In this document: in pieces, positions 1 through 6,618 of the stretch | Numbering within the stretch: the first letter of the stretch is position 1 | Layout of the letters: each line of letters opens with the position of its first letter | From: Rhodocyclales bacterium | GTDB lineage: Bacteria; Pseudomonadota; Gammaproteobacteria; Burkholderiales; Rhodocyclaceae | Reading direction: 5' to 3' | DNA length: 16,701 nucleotides | Assembly (NCBI GenBank): GCA_021413665.1 | Contig: JAIOPW010000233.1 | Coordinates: forward strand, 1 to 16,701 | Notes under the pieces: generated by a model | Told to the model about the DNA's origin: nothing | Seen by the model: only the letters and a program-made list of their open reading frames with translations | Database searches by the model: none | Translations under genes and position numbers: made by a program

Positions 1-1410
1 CGCGCCCTTGGTGGTGCAGTCCTTCCACAGCACGGACATGAACAGCACCGGGAAGTTGGCCGAGCAGGCCACGGCGAAGGCCAGCATCACCATGAAGGCG
101 ACGTTTTCCTTCTCGAACACGATGCCGAGCAGCACGGCGAAGATGCCGAGGCAGACCGTCGTGATCTTCGACACGCGCAGTTCGGTGGCCGAATCCACGT
201 TGCCATGGCGCCACACCGAGGCGTAGAGGTCATGCGACACCGCCGATGCGCCGGACAGGGTCAGGCCAGCCACCACCGCCAGGATCGTGGCGAAGGCCAC
301 GGCGGAGATGAAGCCCATGAACAGGTCGCCGCCCACCGCCTTGGCCAGATGCACCGCCGCCATGTTGCCGCCGCCCTTGAGGCCCTTGGCCAGTTCGCCA
401 TTGACGAAGTAGTCGGCCGGGTTGGGGATCAGGTTGGTGATGGCGCCGAAGCCGATGATGAAGGTCAGGATGTAGAAATAGCCGATCCAGGTCGTCGCCC
501 AGCCCACCGACTTGCGGGCTTCCTTGGCGCTCGGTACGGTGAAGAAGCGCATCAGGATGTGCGGCAGGCCGGCGGTGCCGAACATCAGCGCCATGCCGAC
601 CGATATGGCCGAGATCGGATCGTTGATCAGCCCGCCGGGACACATGATCGAATCGTGCTTGGCATGCACTTCAACGGCCTTGGTGAACATCGCCTCGGGA
701 CTGAAGCCGAACTGGAACAGCACCGCCAGGGCCATGAAGGTGGCGCCGGTGAGCAGCATTACCGCCTTGATGATCTGCACCCAGGTCGTCGCGGTCATGC
801 CGCCGAACAGCACGTAGATCATCATGATCGCGCCGACCATGCTCACCGCGACGATGTAGTCGAGGCCGAACAGCAGCTTGATCAGTTGACCCGCACCGAC
901 CATCTGGGCGATCAGGTAGAAAGCCACCACCACCAGCGAACCGCAGGCGGCAAAAGTACGGATCGGACCCGGATCGAAACGATAGCCGGCGACGTCGGCG
1001 AAAGTGAACTTGCCGAGGTTGCGCAGGCGCTCCGCCATCAGGAAGGTGATCACCGGCCAGCCGACCAGCCAGCCGATCGAGAAGATCAGGCCGTCGAAGC
1101 CGGAGCCGAACACGAGGCCCGAAATACCGAGGAAGGACGCGGCCGACATGTAGTCGCCGGCGATTGCGAGGCCGTTCTGGAAGCCGGTGATGCCGCCGCC
1201 GGCGGTGTAGAAGTCAGCCGCGGTCTTGGTCTTGGCGGCCGCCCACTTGGTGATCCAGAGCGTGATGCCGACGAAGATGCCGAACATCGTGATGGCCGTC
1301 CAGTTGGTAGCCTGTTTCTGTGCCTGACCGAGGTCGGCGCCGGCGGCCAGGGCCGCGCCCGCCACCAGCAGGGCGGCTGCGCCGCCAAGTATGTGTTTGG
1401 CCTTGATCAC
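1..1410 (-). CDS. actP: Cation/acetate symporter ActP, C-terminal end outside window
   Basis: A sodium:solute symporter family inner-membrane permease that takes up acetate and similar short carboxylates. I translated the minus strand from a GTG whose bases overlap the stop of the upstream DUF485 gene (GTGA). The 470 codons in the window are open to the edge. The protein starts with a hydrophobic, signal-like segment ending near ALAAGA, as in E. coli ActP. It then shows family-typical stretches such as DFYTAGGGITGFQNGLAIAGDYMSA (residues about 66-90 region) and long hydrophobic helices. E. coli ActP is about 550 residues, so roughly 80 or more residues lie beyond position 1. The DUF485-actP pairing is the classical arrangement, and overlapping stop and start suggest translational coupling. 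Long open frames on the opposite strand here are GC-rich shadows. Confidence 0.93.
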   Translation of the reverse strand, partial: MIKAKHILGGAAALLVAGAALAAGADLGQAQKQATNWTAITMFGIFVGITLWITKWAAAKTKTAADFYTAGGGITGFQNGLAIAGDYMSAASFLGISGLVFGSGFDGLIFSIGWLVGWPVITFLMAERLRNLGKFTFADVAGYRFDPGPIRTFAACGSLVVVAFYLIAQMVGAGQLIKLLFGLDYIVAVSMVGAIMMIYVLFGGMTATTWVQIIKAVMLLTGATFMALAVLFQFGFSPEAMFTKAVEVHAKHDSIMCPGGLINDPISAISVGMALMFGTAGLPHILMRFFTVPSAKEARKSVGWATTWIGYFYILTFIIGFGAITNLIPNPADYFVNGELAKGLKGGGNMAAVHLAKAVGGDLFMGFISAVAFATILAVVAGLTLSGASAVSHDLYASVWRHGNVDSATELRVSKITTVCLGIFAVLLGIVFEKENVAFMVMLAFAVACSANFPVLFMSVLWKDCTTKGA

Positions 1411-1721
1411 TTGGAAGCCTCCCGGATGATTTCGTCCTTGGTCGCGTCGAACTCGGTGTTGGCGCGGCGGACATAGATGGCGGTGATGACGATCGTGAAT
1501 ACCAGCACGCCGACGCCGAGCGGAATGCCGATCGAGGTGACGGCGCCGGCGCTGATCTTGGTGGCCAGGAACTGCTTGTTGAAGGCGACCAGCAGGATGT
1601 AGCCGAAATACACGACCATCATCAGGATCGACAAAATGATCGAGTAGTTGTTGCGGGTTTTGACGAACTGCAGGAATTTCGGATTCTTTTCAATCCGCGC
1701 GACGATGTCTTCGTCTTTCAT
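1407..1721 (-). CDS. DUF485 family small membrane protein upstream of actP
   Basis: A 104-residue protein of the DUF485 (YjcH-like) family, the usual small partner encoded just before the acetate symporter. There are two clear membrane segments, about residues 25-47 and 62-86, with a charged N-terminal arm (KDEDIVARIEKNPKF) and a charged C-terminal tail. A good Shine-Dalgarno (GGAGG) sits a few bases before the ATG on the minus strand, so the start is well supported. The gene ends in a 4-base overlap with the GTG of actP, so the two are almost certainly one transcript. The exact role of DUF485 proteins is not settled; a supporting or regulatory part in the symporter is inferred from the constant gene pairing. 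Confidence 0.9.
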   Translation of the reverse strand: MKDEDIVARIEKNPKFLQFVKTRNNYSIILSILMMVVYFGYILLVAFNKQFLATKISAGAVTSIGIPLGVGVLVFTIVITAIYVRRANTEFDATKDEIIREASK

Positions 1722-1765
1722 GGTTCCTCCGGAGGTGGAAGGGAATTGTTGTAATGGATGAAGTG

Positions 1766-1780
1766 CGCAGCATTGCTGCG
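1766..1780. repeat. Short perfect palindrome in the actP-operon leader
   Basis: CGCAGCA-T-TGCTGCG is a perfect 7-bp inverted repeat around one base. It lies 45 bases upstream of the DUF485 start codon, between the putative -10 element and the ribosome binding site. It could be a protein site or a short RNA hairpin in the leader. In GC-rich DNA this length can also arise by chance. Confidence 0.35.
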
Positions 1781-1787
1781 GTGCGGC

Positions 1788-1831
1788 AGTCTAGGAGGCC
1801 GCTCTTACGCCGCACTTACGCTCGGCGTAAG
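1788..1831 (-). promoter_or_regulatory. Candidate activator site and promoter for DUF485-actP
   Basis: On the plus strand CTTACGC occurs at 1804-1810 and again at 1815-1821, exactly 11 bases apart. The inverted copy GCGTAAG is at 1825-1831. The last two form a palindrome with a 3-base centre. The first copy extends to CTTACGCCG and matches CGGCGTAAG (1823-1831) in inverted orientation. Reading the minus strand, a -10-like TAGACT lies at 1793-1788, so the repeats would cover the -35 and upstream region. That is the usual place for a class II activator. Acetate permease genes are commonly controlled by response regulators, but which protein binds here cannot be told from the sequence. Confidence 0.45.
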
Positions 1832-1877
1832 CAAGCCGTCAGCCACGGCGCAGCCCGTTGTCCGCGCCCGATGCCCT

Positions 1878-1906
1878 TTGACGCCGCAACGCCAAGGCCC
1901 TATAAT
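1878..1906 (+). promoter_or_regulatory. Sigma70 promoter of tRNA-Phe
   Basis: TTGACG (1878-1883) and a perfect TATAAT (1901-1906) are separated by exactly 17 bases, and the tRNA begins 14 bases after the -10. This is close to the full sigma70 consensus, as expected of a strong stable-RNA promoter. The bases after the -10 (TTCGCGGCC) are GC-rich, as often seen in discriminators of stringently controlled stable RNA promoters. Confidence 0.85.
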
Positions 1907-1919
1907 TCGCGGCCTTTCC

Positions 1920-1995
1920 GGCTAGGTAGCTCAGTTGGTAGAGCAACGGATTGAAAATCCGTGTGTCGGCAGTTCGATTCTGCCCCTGGCCACCA
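1920..1995 (+). tRNA. tRNA-Phe (anticodon GAA)
   Basis: A 76-base cloverleaf with CCA encoded. The acceptor stem pairs GGCTAGG with CCTGGCC (one T-G wobble), the discriminator is A, and the D arm reads AGCTCAGTTGGTAGAGC. The anticodon arm is CGGAT-TGAAAAT-type with GAA at the anticodon position, and the T arm contains TTCGATTC. It has its own promoter immediately upstream and a strong terminator 5 bases downstream, so it is a single-gene transcript. Confidence 0.96.
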
Positions 1996-1999
1996 ATAC

Positions 2000-2040
2000 A
2001 ACAAGAAGCGGGGGTTCTCAGGAACCCCCGCTTCTTGTTT
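2000..2040 (+). terminator. Strong intrinsic terminator after tRNA-Phe
   Basis: An 18-bp, mismatch-free stem (left arm 2000-2017, right arm 2022-2039) closes a loop of about four bases (TCAG). The left arm starts AACAAGAAGCGGGGG and the right arm ends in TTGTTT, giving a partial U run. The base is A/T rich on both sides, so it can work on both strands, but the minus strand has no gene close enough to need it. Confidence 0.88.
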
Positions 2041-2064
2041 GTCCCTCCGGCTGCCGGCCGCCGA

Positions 2065-2070
2065 TAGAAT
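2065..2070 (+). promoter_or_regulatory. -10-like element directly before the tcdA start
   Basis: TAGAAT ends six bases before the GTG start codon. If it is a -10 hexamer, transcription would begin at or next to the start codon, giving a leaderless message. No Shine-Dalgarno is visible before the GTG, and no good -35 lies at the right distance. Confidence 0.4.
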
Positions 2071-2076
2071 CACAGC

Positions 2077-2712
2077 GTGAAGTCTTCCCCCGATTACCAG
2101 CGCCGCTTCGGCGGCATCGAACGCCTGTACGGCGCCGGCGCCCTGGCGCGTGCCGCAGCCGCGCACGTGGTGGTGGTCGGCATCGGCGGCGTCGGTTCGT
2201 GGGCGGTGGAAGCGTTGGCGCGCTCAGGGCTGGGTCGGCTGACGCTGGTCGACCTCGACCACGTTGCCGAATCCAACGTCAATCGCCAGATCCACGCGCT
2301 GGAATCGACCTTCGGCGCGGCCAAGGTCGCCGCCATGAAGGATCGCATCGCGGCGATCAATCCGGACTGCGCCGTTATCGCCGTGGAGGAGTTCATCGAC
2401 GAGGCCAATGTCGCCGCATTGATCCCGGCGTGCGACGCGGTGATCGACGCCATTGACCAGGTGCCCGCCAAGGCGGCGCTGATCGCGCATTGCCGCCGCG
2501 CCGGCATCCGCATCGTCACCACCGGCGGCGCCGGTGGACGCATTGATCCGACGCGAGTGGAAGTCATCGACTTGTCGTGCACCATCCACGATGCGCTGGC
2601 CTCGAAGCTGAGGGCGCGGCTGCGCAAGGACTACGGCTTCACGCGCGACCCGAGTCACCGCAAGTTTCGGTTTCGCCGCGGCGGCGCGGGCTCTCGCCGG
2701 TATACTCGCGGC
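2077..2712 (+). pseudogene. tcdA: TcdA (tRNA t6A37 cyclising enzyme), C-terminally truncated, open into next gene
   Basis: A ThiF/E1-like ATP-dependent dehydratase that converts t6A at tRNA position 37 to its cyclic form. Residues 1-195 match the TcdA/CsdL pattern: nucleotide loop GIGGVGSW (35-42), acidic pair in VDLDHV (58-63), SNVNRQIHAL (66-75), DAIDQVPAKAALIAHCRR (124-141) and TTGGAGGRIDPT (148-159). The conserved segment that should follow, recalled from E. coli as GVDCVFSTE and about 70 further residues, is absent. Instead comes an Arg-rich stretch (HRKFRFRRGGAGSRRYTRG) with no stop, leading in frame into the pteridine reductase at 2713. The other two frames do not contain the missing segment, so this looks like a deletion rather than a frameshift. 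Start GTG at 2077 chosen because homology begins there. The product is probably inactive, or is the N-terminal part of a 459-residue fusion. Confidence 0.75.
2701..2706 (+). promoter_or_regulatory. -10-like TATACT directly before the pteridine reductase start
   Basis: TATACT ends six bases before ATG 2713, the same spacing as at tcdA. There is no Shine-Dalgarno before this ATG. Together these suggest that the pteridine reductase has its own leaderless transcript even though the reading frame is open from tcdA. No clear -35 is visible. Confidence 0.45.
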
Positions 2713-3456
2713 ATGACGAATGTCCCCGTTGTCCTGGTCACCGGCGCCGCCCGTCGCGTCGGCGCAGAGATCGTGCGCGCGCTGCACGTTGCGGGTGCCC
2801 GCGTGGCAATCCACTATCGTTCCTCGGCGGATGCGGCGAACGCCCTGGCCGCGGAGCTGAACGCGACACGACCGGAATCCGCCGCAAGCTTCGCCGCCGA
2901 CCTGCTCGACATCGCCGCGCTGCCGCGCCTGGTGGACGCCGTGGTACGGCGCTTCGGCCGGCTCGACGCACTGGTGAACAACGCCTCCTCCTTTTTTGCC
3001 ACGAAAGTCGGCGCTGTCGACACGGCAGCCTGGGACGACCTGATCGGCTCCAACCTCAAGGCGCCGCTGTTCCTGTCCCAAGCGGCGGCGCCGCATCTTG
3101 AGCAAAGCGCCGGCTGCATCGTTAACATCACCGACATCCACGCCGAACGCCCGCTCAAGGGCTACCCGCTTTACTGCGCGGCGAAAGCCGGGCTACTCGG
3201 CCTCAGCCGCTCCCTGGCGCTGGAACTGGGGCCGCGGGTGCGGGTCAATGCGGTGGCTCCCGGCGCCATTGAATGGCCACAAAGCCAGAGTGACTTTTCG
3301 CCGGCCGAGCGTGCCGCTATCATCGACCACACCCTCCTGAAACGGGTCGGCTCGCCGGCCGACATTGCACGCACCGTGAAATTCCTCGTCTTCGACGCAC
3401 CCTATGTCACCGGTCAGGTGATCAACGTCGACGGCGGCAGAACGGCCCATCTGTGA
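2713..3456 (+). CDS. folM: Short-chain dehydrogenase, pteridine reductase (FolM-like)
   Basis: A 247-residue NADPH-dependent reductase of the SDR fold, likely reducing dihydrofolate, dihydromonapterin or related pterins in the cytoplasm. Visible motifs are the cofactor loop TGAARRVG (10-17), with the arginine typical of NADPH pteridine reductases, NNASSF (89-94), YCAAKAG (Tyr154, Lys158) and GAIEWP (184-189). Asp141 stands where most SDRs have serine. The spacing Asp141-Tyr154-Lys158 equals the Asp181-Tyr194-Lys198 set of Leishmania PTR1, which favours pteridine reductase over a generic SDR. ATG 2713 was chosen by homology, although the frame is open upstream through truncated tcdA. Its stop overlaps the GTG of ttcA (GTGA), so the two genes are coupled. 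Confidence 0.86.
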   Translation: MTNVPVVLVTGAARRVGAEIVRALHVAGARVAIHYRSSADAANALAAELNATRPESAASFAADLLDIAALPRLVDAVVRRFGRLDALVNNASSFFATKVGAVDTAAWDDLIGSNLKAPLFLSQAAAPHLEQSAGCIVNITDIHAERPLKGYPLYCAAKAGLLGLSRSLALELGPRVRVNAVAPGAIEWPQSQSDFSPAERAAIIDHTLLKRVGSPADIARTVKFLVFDAPYVTGQVINVDGGRTAHL

Positions 3457-4370
3457 ATGCACCATTGAACATGGCCCCGACCGCCAGGCAGGCCCAGAAA
3501 TCGGCTTTTGAAGCCAACAAGCTGGCCAAGCGCCTGCGCCGCGAGGTCGGGCAGGCGATCGCCGACTTCAACATGATCGAGGCCGGCGACAAGGTCATGG
3601 TCTGCCTCTCGGGCGGCAAGGACTCCTTCGCCCTGCTCGACATCCTGCTGTTCCTGCGCGAGCATGCGCCGATCGGCTTCGACATCGTCGCCGTCAATCT
3701 CGACCAGAAGCAGCCCGGCTTTCCCGCCGACGTCCTGCCCGATTACCTGCGCAGCATCGATGTACCCTTCCACATCGAAAACGAGGACACCTATTCCATC
3801 GTCAAGCGCGTGATTCCCGAGGGCAAGACGACCTGCTCACTGTGCTCGAGATTGAGGCGCGGCGTGCTGTACCGTGTCGCCGGCGAGCTCGGTGCGACCA
3901 AAATCGCGCTCGGCCACCATCGTGACGACATCCTGCAAACCCTGTTCCTCAACCTGTTCTTTGCCGGCAAGCTGAAATCGATGCCGCCCAAGCTGGTCTC
4001 GGATGACGGCCGCAACATCGTGATCCGCCCGCTGGCCTATTGCCGCGAGAGCGACCTCGAAGCCTGGGCCGCGGAACGCGCCTTTCCGATCATTCCCTGC
4101 AACCTGTGCGGCTCGCAGCCCAACCTGCAGCGCCAGCAGGTGAAGCAGATGCTGCGGGACTGGGACAAGCGTTTCCCCGGACGCATCGAGACCATGTTCA
4201 GAAGCCTCGCCAATGTCGTGCCTTCGCACCTGCTCGACGCACGACTGTTCGATTTCGCCGGCCTCAGGGCGACCGGTATGCCCGACGCGGAGGGCGACAT
4301 CGCCTTCGATGCGCCGTCGCTGCCCGCCGTCCATGCGCAGGCCGTCGCCTTTGCGGACGACGAGGACTGA
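3453..4370 (+). CDS. ttcA: tRNA 2-thiocytidine(32) synthetase TtcA
   Basis: An ATP-dependent, iron-sulphur enzyme that thiolates cytidine 32 in some tRNAs. From the GTG at 3453 it is 305 residues. The PP-loop SGGKDS is at 53-58. Cys128 and Cys131 (TTCSLCSRLRRG) and the PCNLCGSQPN segment (Cys216, Cys219) supply the cluster ligands expected for TtcA. GHHRDDILQT (154-163) is also typical. The GTG overlaps the stop of the pteridine reductase; an in-frame ATG at 3471 is an alternative start and neither has a strong ribosome site. The stop overlaps the ATG of the next gene by one base (TGATG). Confidence 0.94.
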   Translation: MNAPLNMAPTARQAQKSAFEANKLAKRLRREVGQAIADFNMIEAGDKVMVCLSGGKDSFALLDILLFLREHAPIGFDIVAVNLDQKQPGFPADVLPDYLRSIDVPFHIENEDTYSIVKRVIPEGKTTCSLCSRLRRGVLYRVAGELGATKIALGHHRDDILQTLFLNLFFAGKLKSMPPKLVSDDGRNIVIRPLAYCRESDLEAWAAERAFPIIPCNLCGSQPNLQRQQVKQMLRDWDKRFPGRIETMFRSLANVVPSHLLDARLFDFAGLRATGMPDAEGDIAFDAPSLPAVHAQAVAFADDED

Positions 4371-4675
4371 TGGACGCGCGACAACTTCCCGCCCGTCACG
4401 GCGCGCTCTGGCTGCTGGCCGGCTTTGCGCTGTTCCGTCGCCATCCGCCGCTGATGACGGCGCTGACCTTCGGCTACCTGCTGACCGTGATCGTGCTGAA
4501 TCTGGTGCCGAAGATCGGGCCGTTCCTGTTGCCGCTGCTGCTGCCGACCCTGACCGTGATGCTGGGCAACGGCTGCCGCGCCATCGAGCGCGGCCAGCCC
4601 TTCGTCAGCGAAGCCCTGATCGCCGGCATCGGCGCACGGCGCGTCGGACTGGCGCGCCTCGGCGGCCTGCCATGA
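4370..4675 (+). pseudogene. BPSS1780-like membrane protein, N-terminal fragment
   Basis: A 101-residue fragment with the sequence features I recall for the N-terminal half of BPSS1780-family membrane proteins of Betaproteobacteria: ARQLPARHGALWLLAGFALF, a first membrane helix about 30-47 (TALTFGYLLTVIVLNLV), a second about 50-66 rich in leucine and proline (KIGPFLLPLLLPTLTVML), then NGCRAIERGQPF. The family is normally one chain of about 230-270 residues. Here the frame stops at GGLP, where a third helix should begin, and the C-terminal half continues in another frame from an overlapping ATGA. The ATG overlaps the ttcA stop. Function of the family is unknown. It could be a remnant, or one of two coupled half-proteins. 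Confidence 0.65.
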
Positions 4676-5058
4676 GCCCGGAGGAAGCCATGACGCTGGC
4701 CGGCGATCTGGCGATCATCCTCGTAATGGCGTCACCGCTGCTGATGGCCTTCTGGTTCGCGCCGCTGCTGACGGCCTGGGACGGCATCGGCGCCGGCAAG
4801 TCGTTGTTCTTCAGTTTCATCGCCAGTTGGCGCAACTGGCGCGCCTTCTGCATCTACGGCCTCGCGCTGGGCCTGGTCGGCGCGGCATTGCCGGGGCTGA
4901 TCCTCATCATCGCCGGACTGATTTCGCCGGTGCTGGTCAACGTGCTGTCCATCGCGTTGCGCATGCTGCTGATTTTCGTGCTGGCGCCGACCATGGTCGC
5001 CAGTGTTTACCTGTCCTATCGCGACGTGTTCGAGGCACCGCCCGCTGCCAATGAATGA
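4672..5058 (+). pseudogene. BPSS1780-like membrane protein, C-terminal fragment
   Basis: A 128-residue hydrophobic frame starting MSPEEAMTLAGDLAII and carrying the family-typical C-terminal half: PLLMAFWFAPLL (about 23-34), KSLFFSFIASWRNWRAFCIYG (about 43-63), then two further helices and a final YLSYRDVFEAP. It starts in an ATGA overlap with the stop of the preceding fragment, so it could be translated by coupling. Roughly 25-50 residues that join the halves in relatives (a helix and a linker) seem to be missing at the break; this comparison is from memory. It ends in an 8-base overlap with nadD. No function is known. Confidence 0.65.
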
Positions 5059-5755
5059 GGCTCGCCCCGGCCCACTCGGCCTCTTCGGCGGCACCTTCGA
5101 TCCGCTCCACATCGCGCACCTGCGCCTTGCCCTCGAAGCACGCGAGTCGCTGGGCCTGTCCGGTGTGTGCTTCATCCCGGCCGGCAATCCCGCCTTGCGT
5201 GACGCCCCGGCCTGCCCCGCCGCCCATCGCCTGGCGATGGTGGAACGGGCCGTCGCCGGCCTCCCCGGCTTCAGCGTCGATGCCACGGAGGTGCTGGCCG
5301 CCGAAGGCAATTCGGCACCCGGCTACACGGTGGACACCTTGCAGCGCCAGCGCCGGCTGCACGGCGAAGAGCGTCCGCTGGTGTTGTTGATCGGCGCCGA
5401 TGCCTTCGCTCGCCTCGAGTCCTGGCAGCGCTGGCGCGACCTCTTCGCGCTGGCCCACATTGCGGTCGCAACGCGGCCGGGACATGCGCTGAAATTTCCC
5501 GCGGGGACGCAGGCCGCCGGCGCGCACGGTGCGGCGCTCGACGTGGAGTTCAACGCCCGCCAGGGCAAGGCCGCCGATCTCGCCGCCGCGCCGGCCGGTC
5601 GCATCGTGCCCTTCGCCATCACCGCGCTGGAAATTTCGGCCACCGCAATCCGCGGCCGGCTGGCGGCGGGCCTCAGCGCCCGCTATCTGGTTCCCGACCC
5701 CGTTCTCGACTATATTGAATCCCATCAGCTCTACCGGACCCCGCATGGACATTAG
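5051..5755 (+). CDS. nadD: Nicotinate-nucleotide adenylyltransferase NadD
   Basis: Transfers AMP from ATP to nicotinate mononucleotide, the central step of NAD synthesis, in the cytoplasm. The 234-residue protein has the nucleotidyltransferase signature GGTFDPLHIAHL (13-24), FIPAGNPALR (41-50), LIGADAF (113-119) near the substrate pocket, and ISATAIRGRL (195-204), the second ATP-binding motif. ATG 5051 is taken because only eight residues precede the GGTFDP region, as in relatives; an upstream in-frame start at 5003 would add 16 residues with no homology. The stop lies within the first codons of rsfS, and the gene opens the conserved order nadD-rsfS-rlmH-maf-rng. Confidence 0.94.
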   Translation: MNEARPGPLGLFGGTFDPLHIAHLRLALEARESLGLSGVCFIPAGNPALRDAPACPAAHRLAMVERAVAGLPGFSVDATEVLAAEGNSAPGYTVDTLQRQRRLHGEERPLVLLIGADAFARLESWQRWRDLFALAHIAVATRPGHALKFPAGTQAAGAHGAALDVEFNARQGKAADLAAAPAGRIVPFAITALEISATAIRGRLAAGLSARYLVPDPVLDYIESHQLYRTPHGH

Positions 5756-6113
5756 AAAACTGCAAAAAATCGCTGTCGACGCCCTCGAAGACATCAAGGC
5801 CAAGGATATCGAGGTACTCAACACCAGCAAGCTGTCGGCGCTGTTCGATCGGGTCATCATTGCCACCGGCGATTCCAATCGCCACGTCAAGAGCCTGGCG
5901 CGCAATGTCTACGACAAGGTCCGGGACGCCGGCGGCCAGGTGATCGGCATCGAAGGCGAGGAATCCGGCGAGTGGGTGCTGGTCGACCTCGGCGACATCG
6001 TGGTGCATGTGATGCAACCCGTGGTGCGCTCCTATTACAACCTCGAAGAGCTGTGGAAAGTTGCGCCCAAGCGCGCCCGCAAGAAAGCCGACAGCGACGC
6101 CGACGGGGAATGA
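5745..6113 (+). CDS. rsfS: Ribosomal silencing factor RsfS
   Basis: A 122-residue RsfS/Iojap family protein that binds ribosomal protein uL14 and keeps the 50S subunit from joining 30S when nutrients are short. Typical segments are ALEDIKAKDIEVLNTSKLS, the FDRVIIATGDSNRHVKSLA block, EGEESGEWVLVDLGDIVVHVM and the closing YYNLEELW. A basic tail (KRARKKADSDADGE) follows. It overlaps the end of nadD by 11 bases and the start of rlmH by 4 bases (ATGA), so all three are translated from one transcript. Confidence 0.95.
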   Translation: MDIRKLQKIAVDALEDIKAKDIEVLNTSKLSALFDRVIIATGDSNRHVKSLARNVYDKVRDAGGQVIGIEGEESGEWVLVDLGDIVVHVMQPVVRSYYNLEELWKVAPKRARKKADSDADGE

Positions 6114-6580
6114 AGCTGATCGTCGCGGCGGTCTCGCAGCGGCCCCCGGCATGGGTGGTGGCCGGCTGGACCGAATACGCGAAGCGCATGCCGCGCGAAC
6201 TGTCGCTGGAACTGCTCGAAATCAAGCCGGAACCGCGCACTTCGGGCAAAACCGCCGAAGCCATGATGGCCCTGGAAGCCACCCGCATCGATGCGCAACT
6301 GCCGGCCTCCTGCCGCCGCATCGCCCTCGACGAACGCGGCGAGGCGCCGACCACGCGGCAGTTGGCCGAGCGTCTGGCAAAATGGATGGCGAGCGGTGAT
6401 GACGTCGCCTTCATCATCGGCGGCCCCGACGGGCTGGACCCCCGGATCAAGAACACGGCCCACGAAACCATGCGTCTTTCCAGCCTGACCCTGCCCCATG
6501 CGCTGGTCCGCGTGATCCTCGCCGAAGCGCTGTACCGGGCCACCAGCGTGATAAAAGGCCATCCCTATCACCGTGACTGA
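6110..6580 (+). CDS. rlmH: 23S rRNA pseudouridine1915 N3-methyltransferase RlmH
   Basis: A 156-residue SPOUT methyltransferase acting on pseudouridine 1915 of helix 69 in the assembled 70S ribosome, using S-adenosylmethionine. The knot motif FIIGGPDGLDP (101-111) and the C-terminal HPYHRD (151-156) are hallmarks, along with LDERGEAPTT (73-82). Length equals the usual 155-160. Its start overlaps the rsfS stop. The 38 bases that follow it, before maf, are the largest gap in this part of the series. Confidence 0.96.
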   Translation: MKLIVAAVSQRPPAWVVAGWTEYAKRMPRELSLELLEIKPEPRTSGKTAEAMMALEATRIDAQLPASCRRIALDERGEAPTTRQLAERLAKWMASGDDVAFIIGGPDGLDPRIKNTAHETMRLSSLTLPHALVRVILAEALYRATSVIKGHPYHRD

Positions 6581-6618
6581 AGCTATGCTCACGGCTCCCA
6601 AAAGACGGTTGTAAAACC

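Noticed and set aside
205..1476. Long plus-strand open frame (423 codons) opposite actP and DUF485
   Set aside because: Its product is His/Arg/Gly-rich without any family motif, and it mirrors a well supported symporter gene; GC-rich coding DNA gives such antisense frames.
2577..2712. Frameshift as the explanation for the missing end of TcdA
   Set aside because: The alternative frames over this stretch do not contain the conserved GVxCVFSxE-like segment, and only about 50 bases lie between the last TcdA homology and folM, too few for the missing part.
4040..4369. N-terminal extension of the membrane-protein fragment upstream of 4370
   Set aside because: These codons lie inside ttcA in another frame and give an Arg/Ala-rich, non-membrane sequence; the natural start is the ATG overlapping the ttcA stop.
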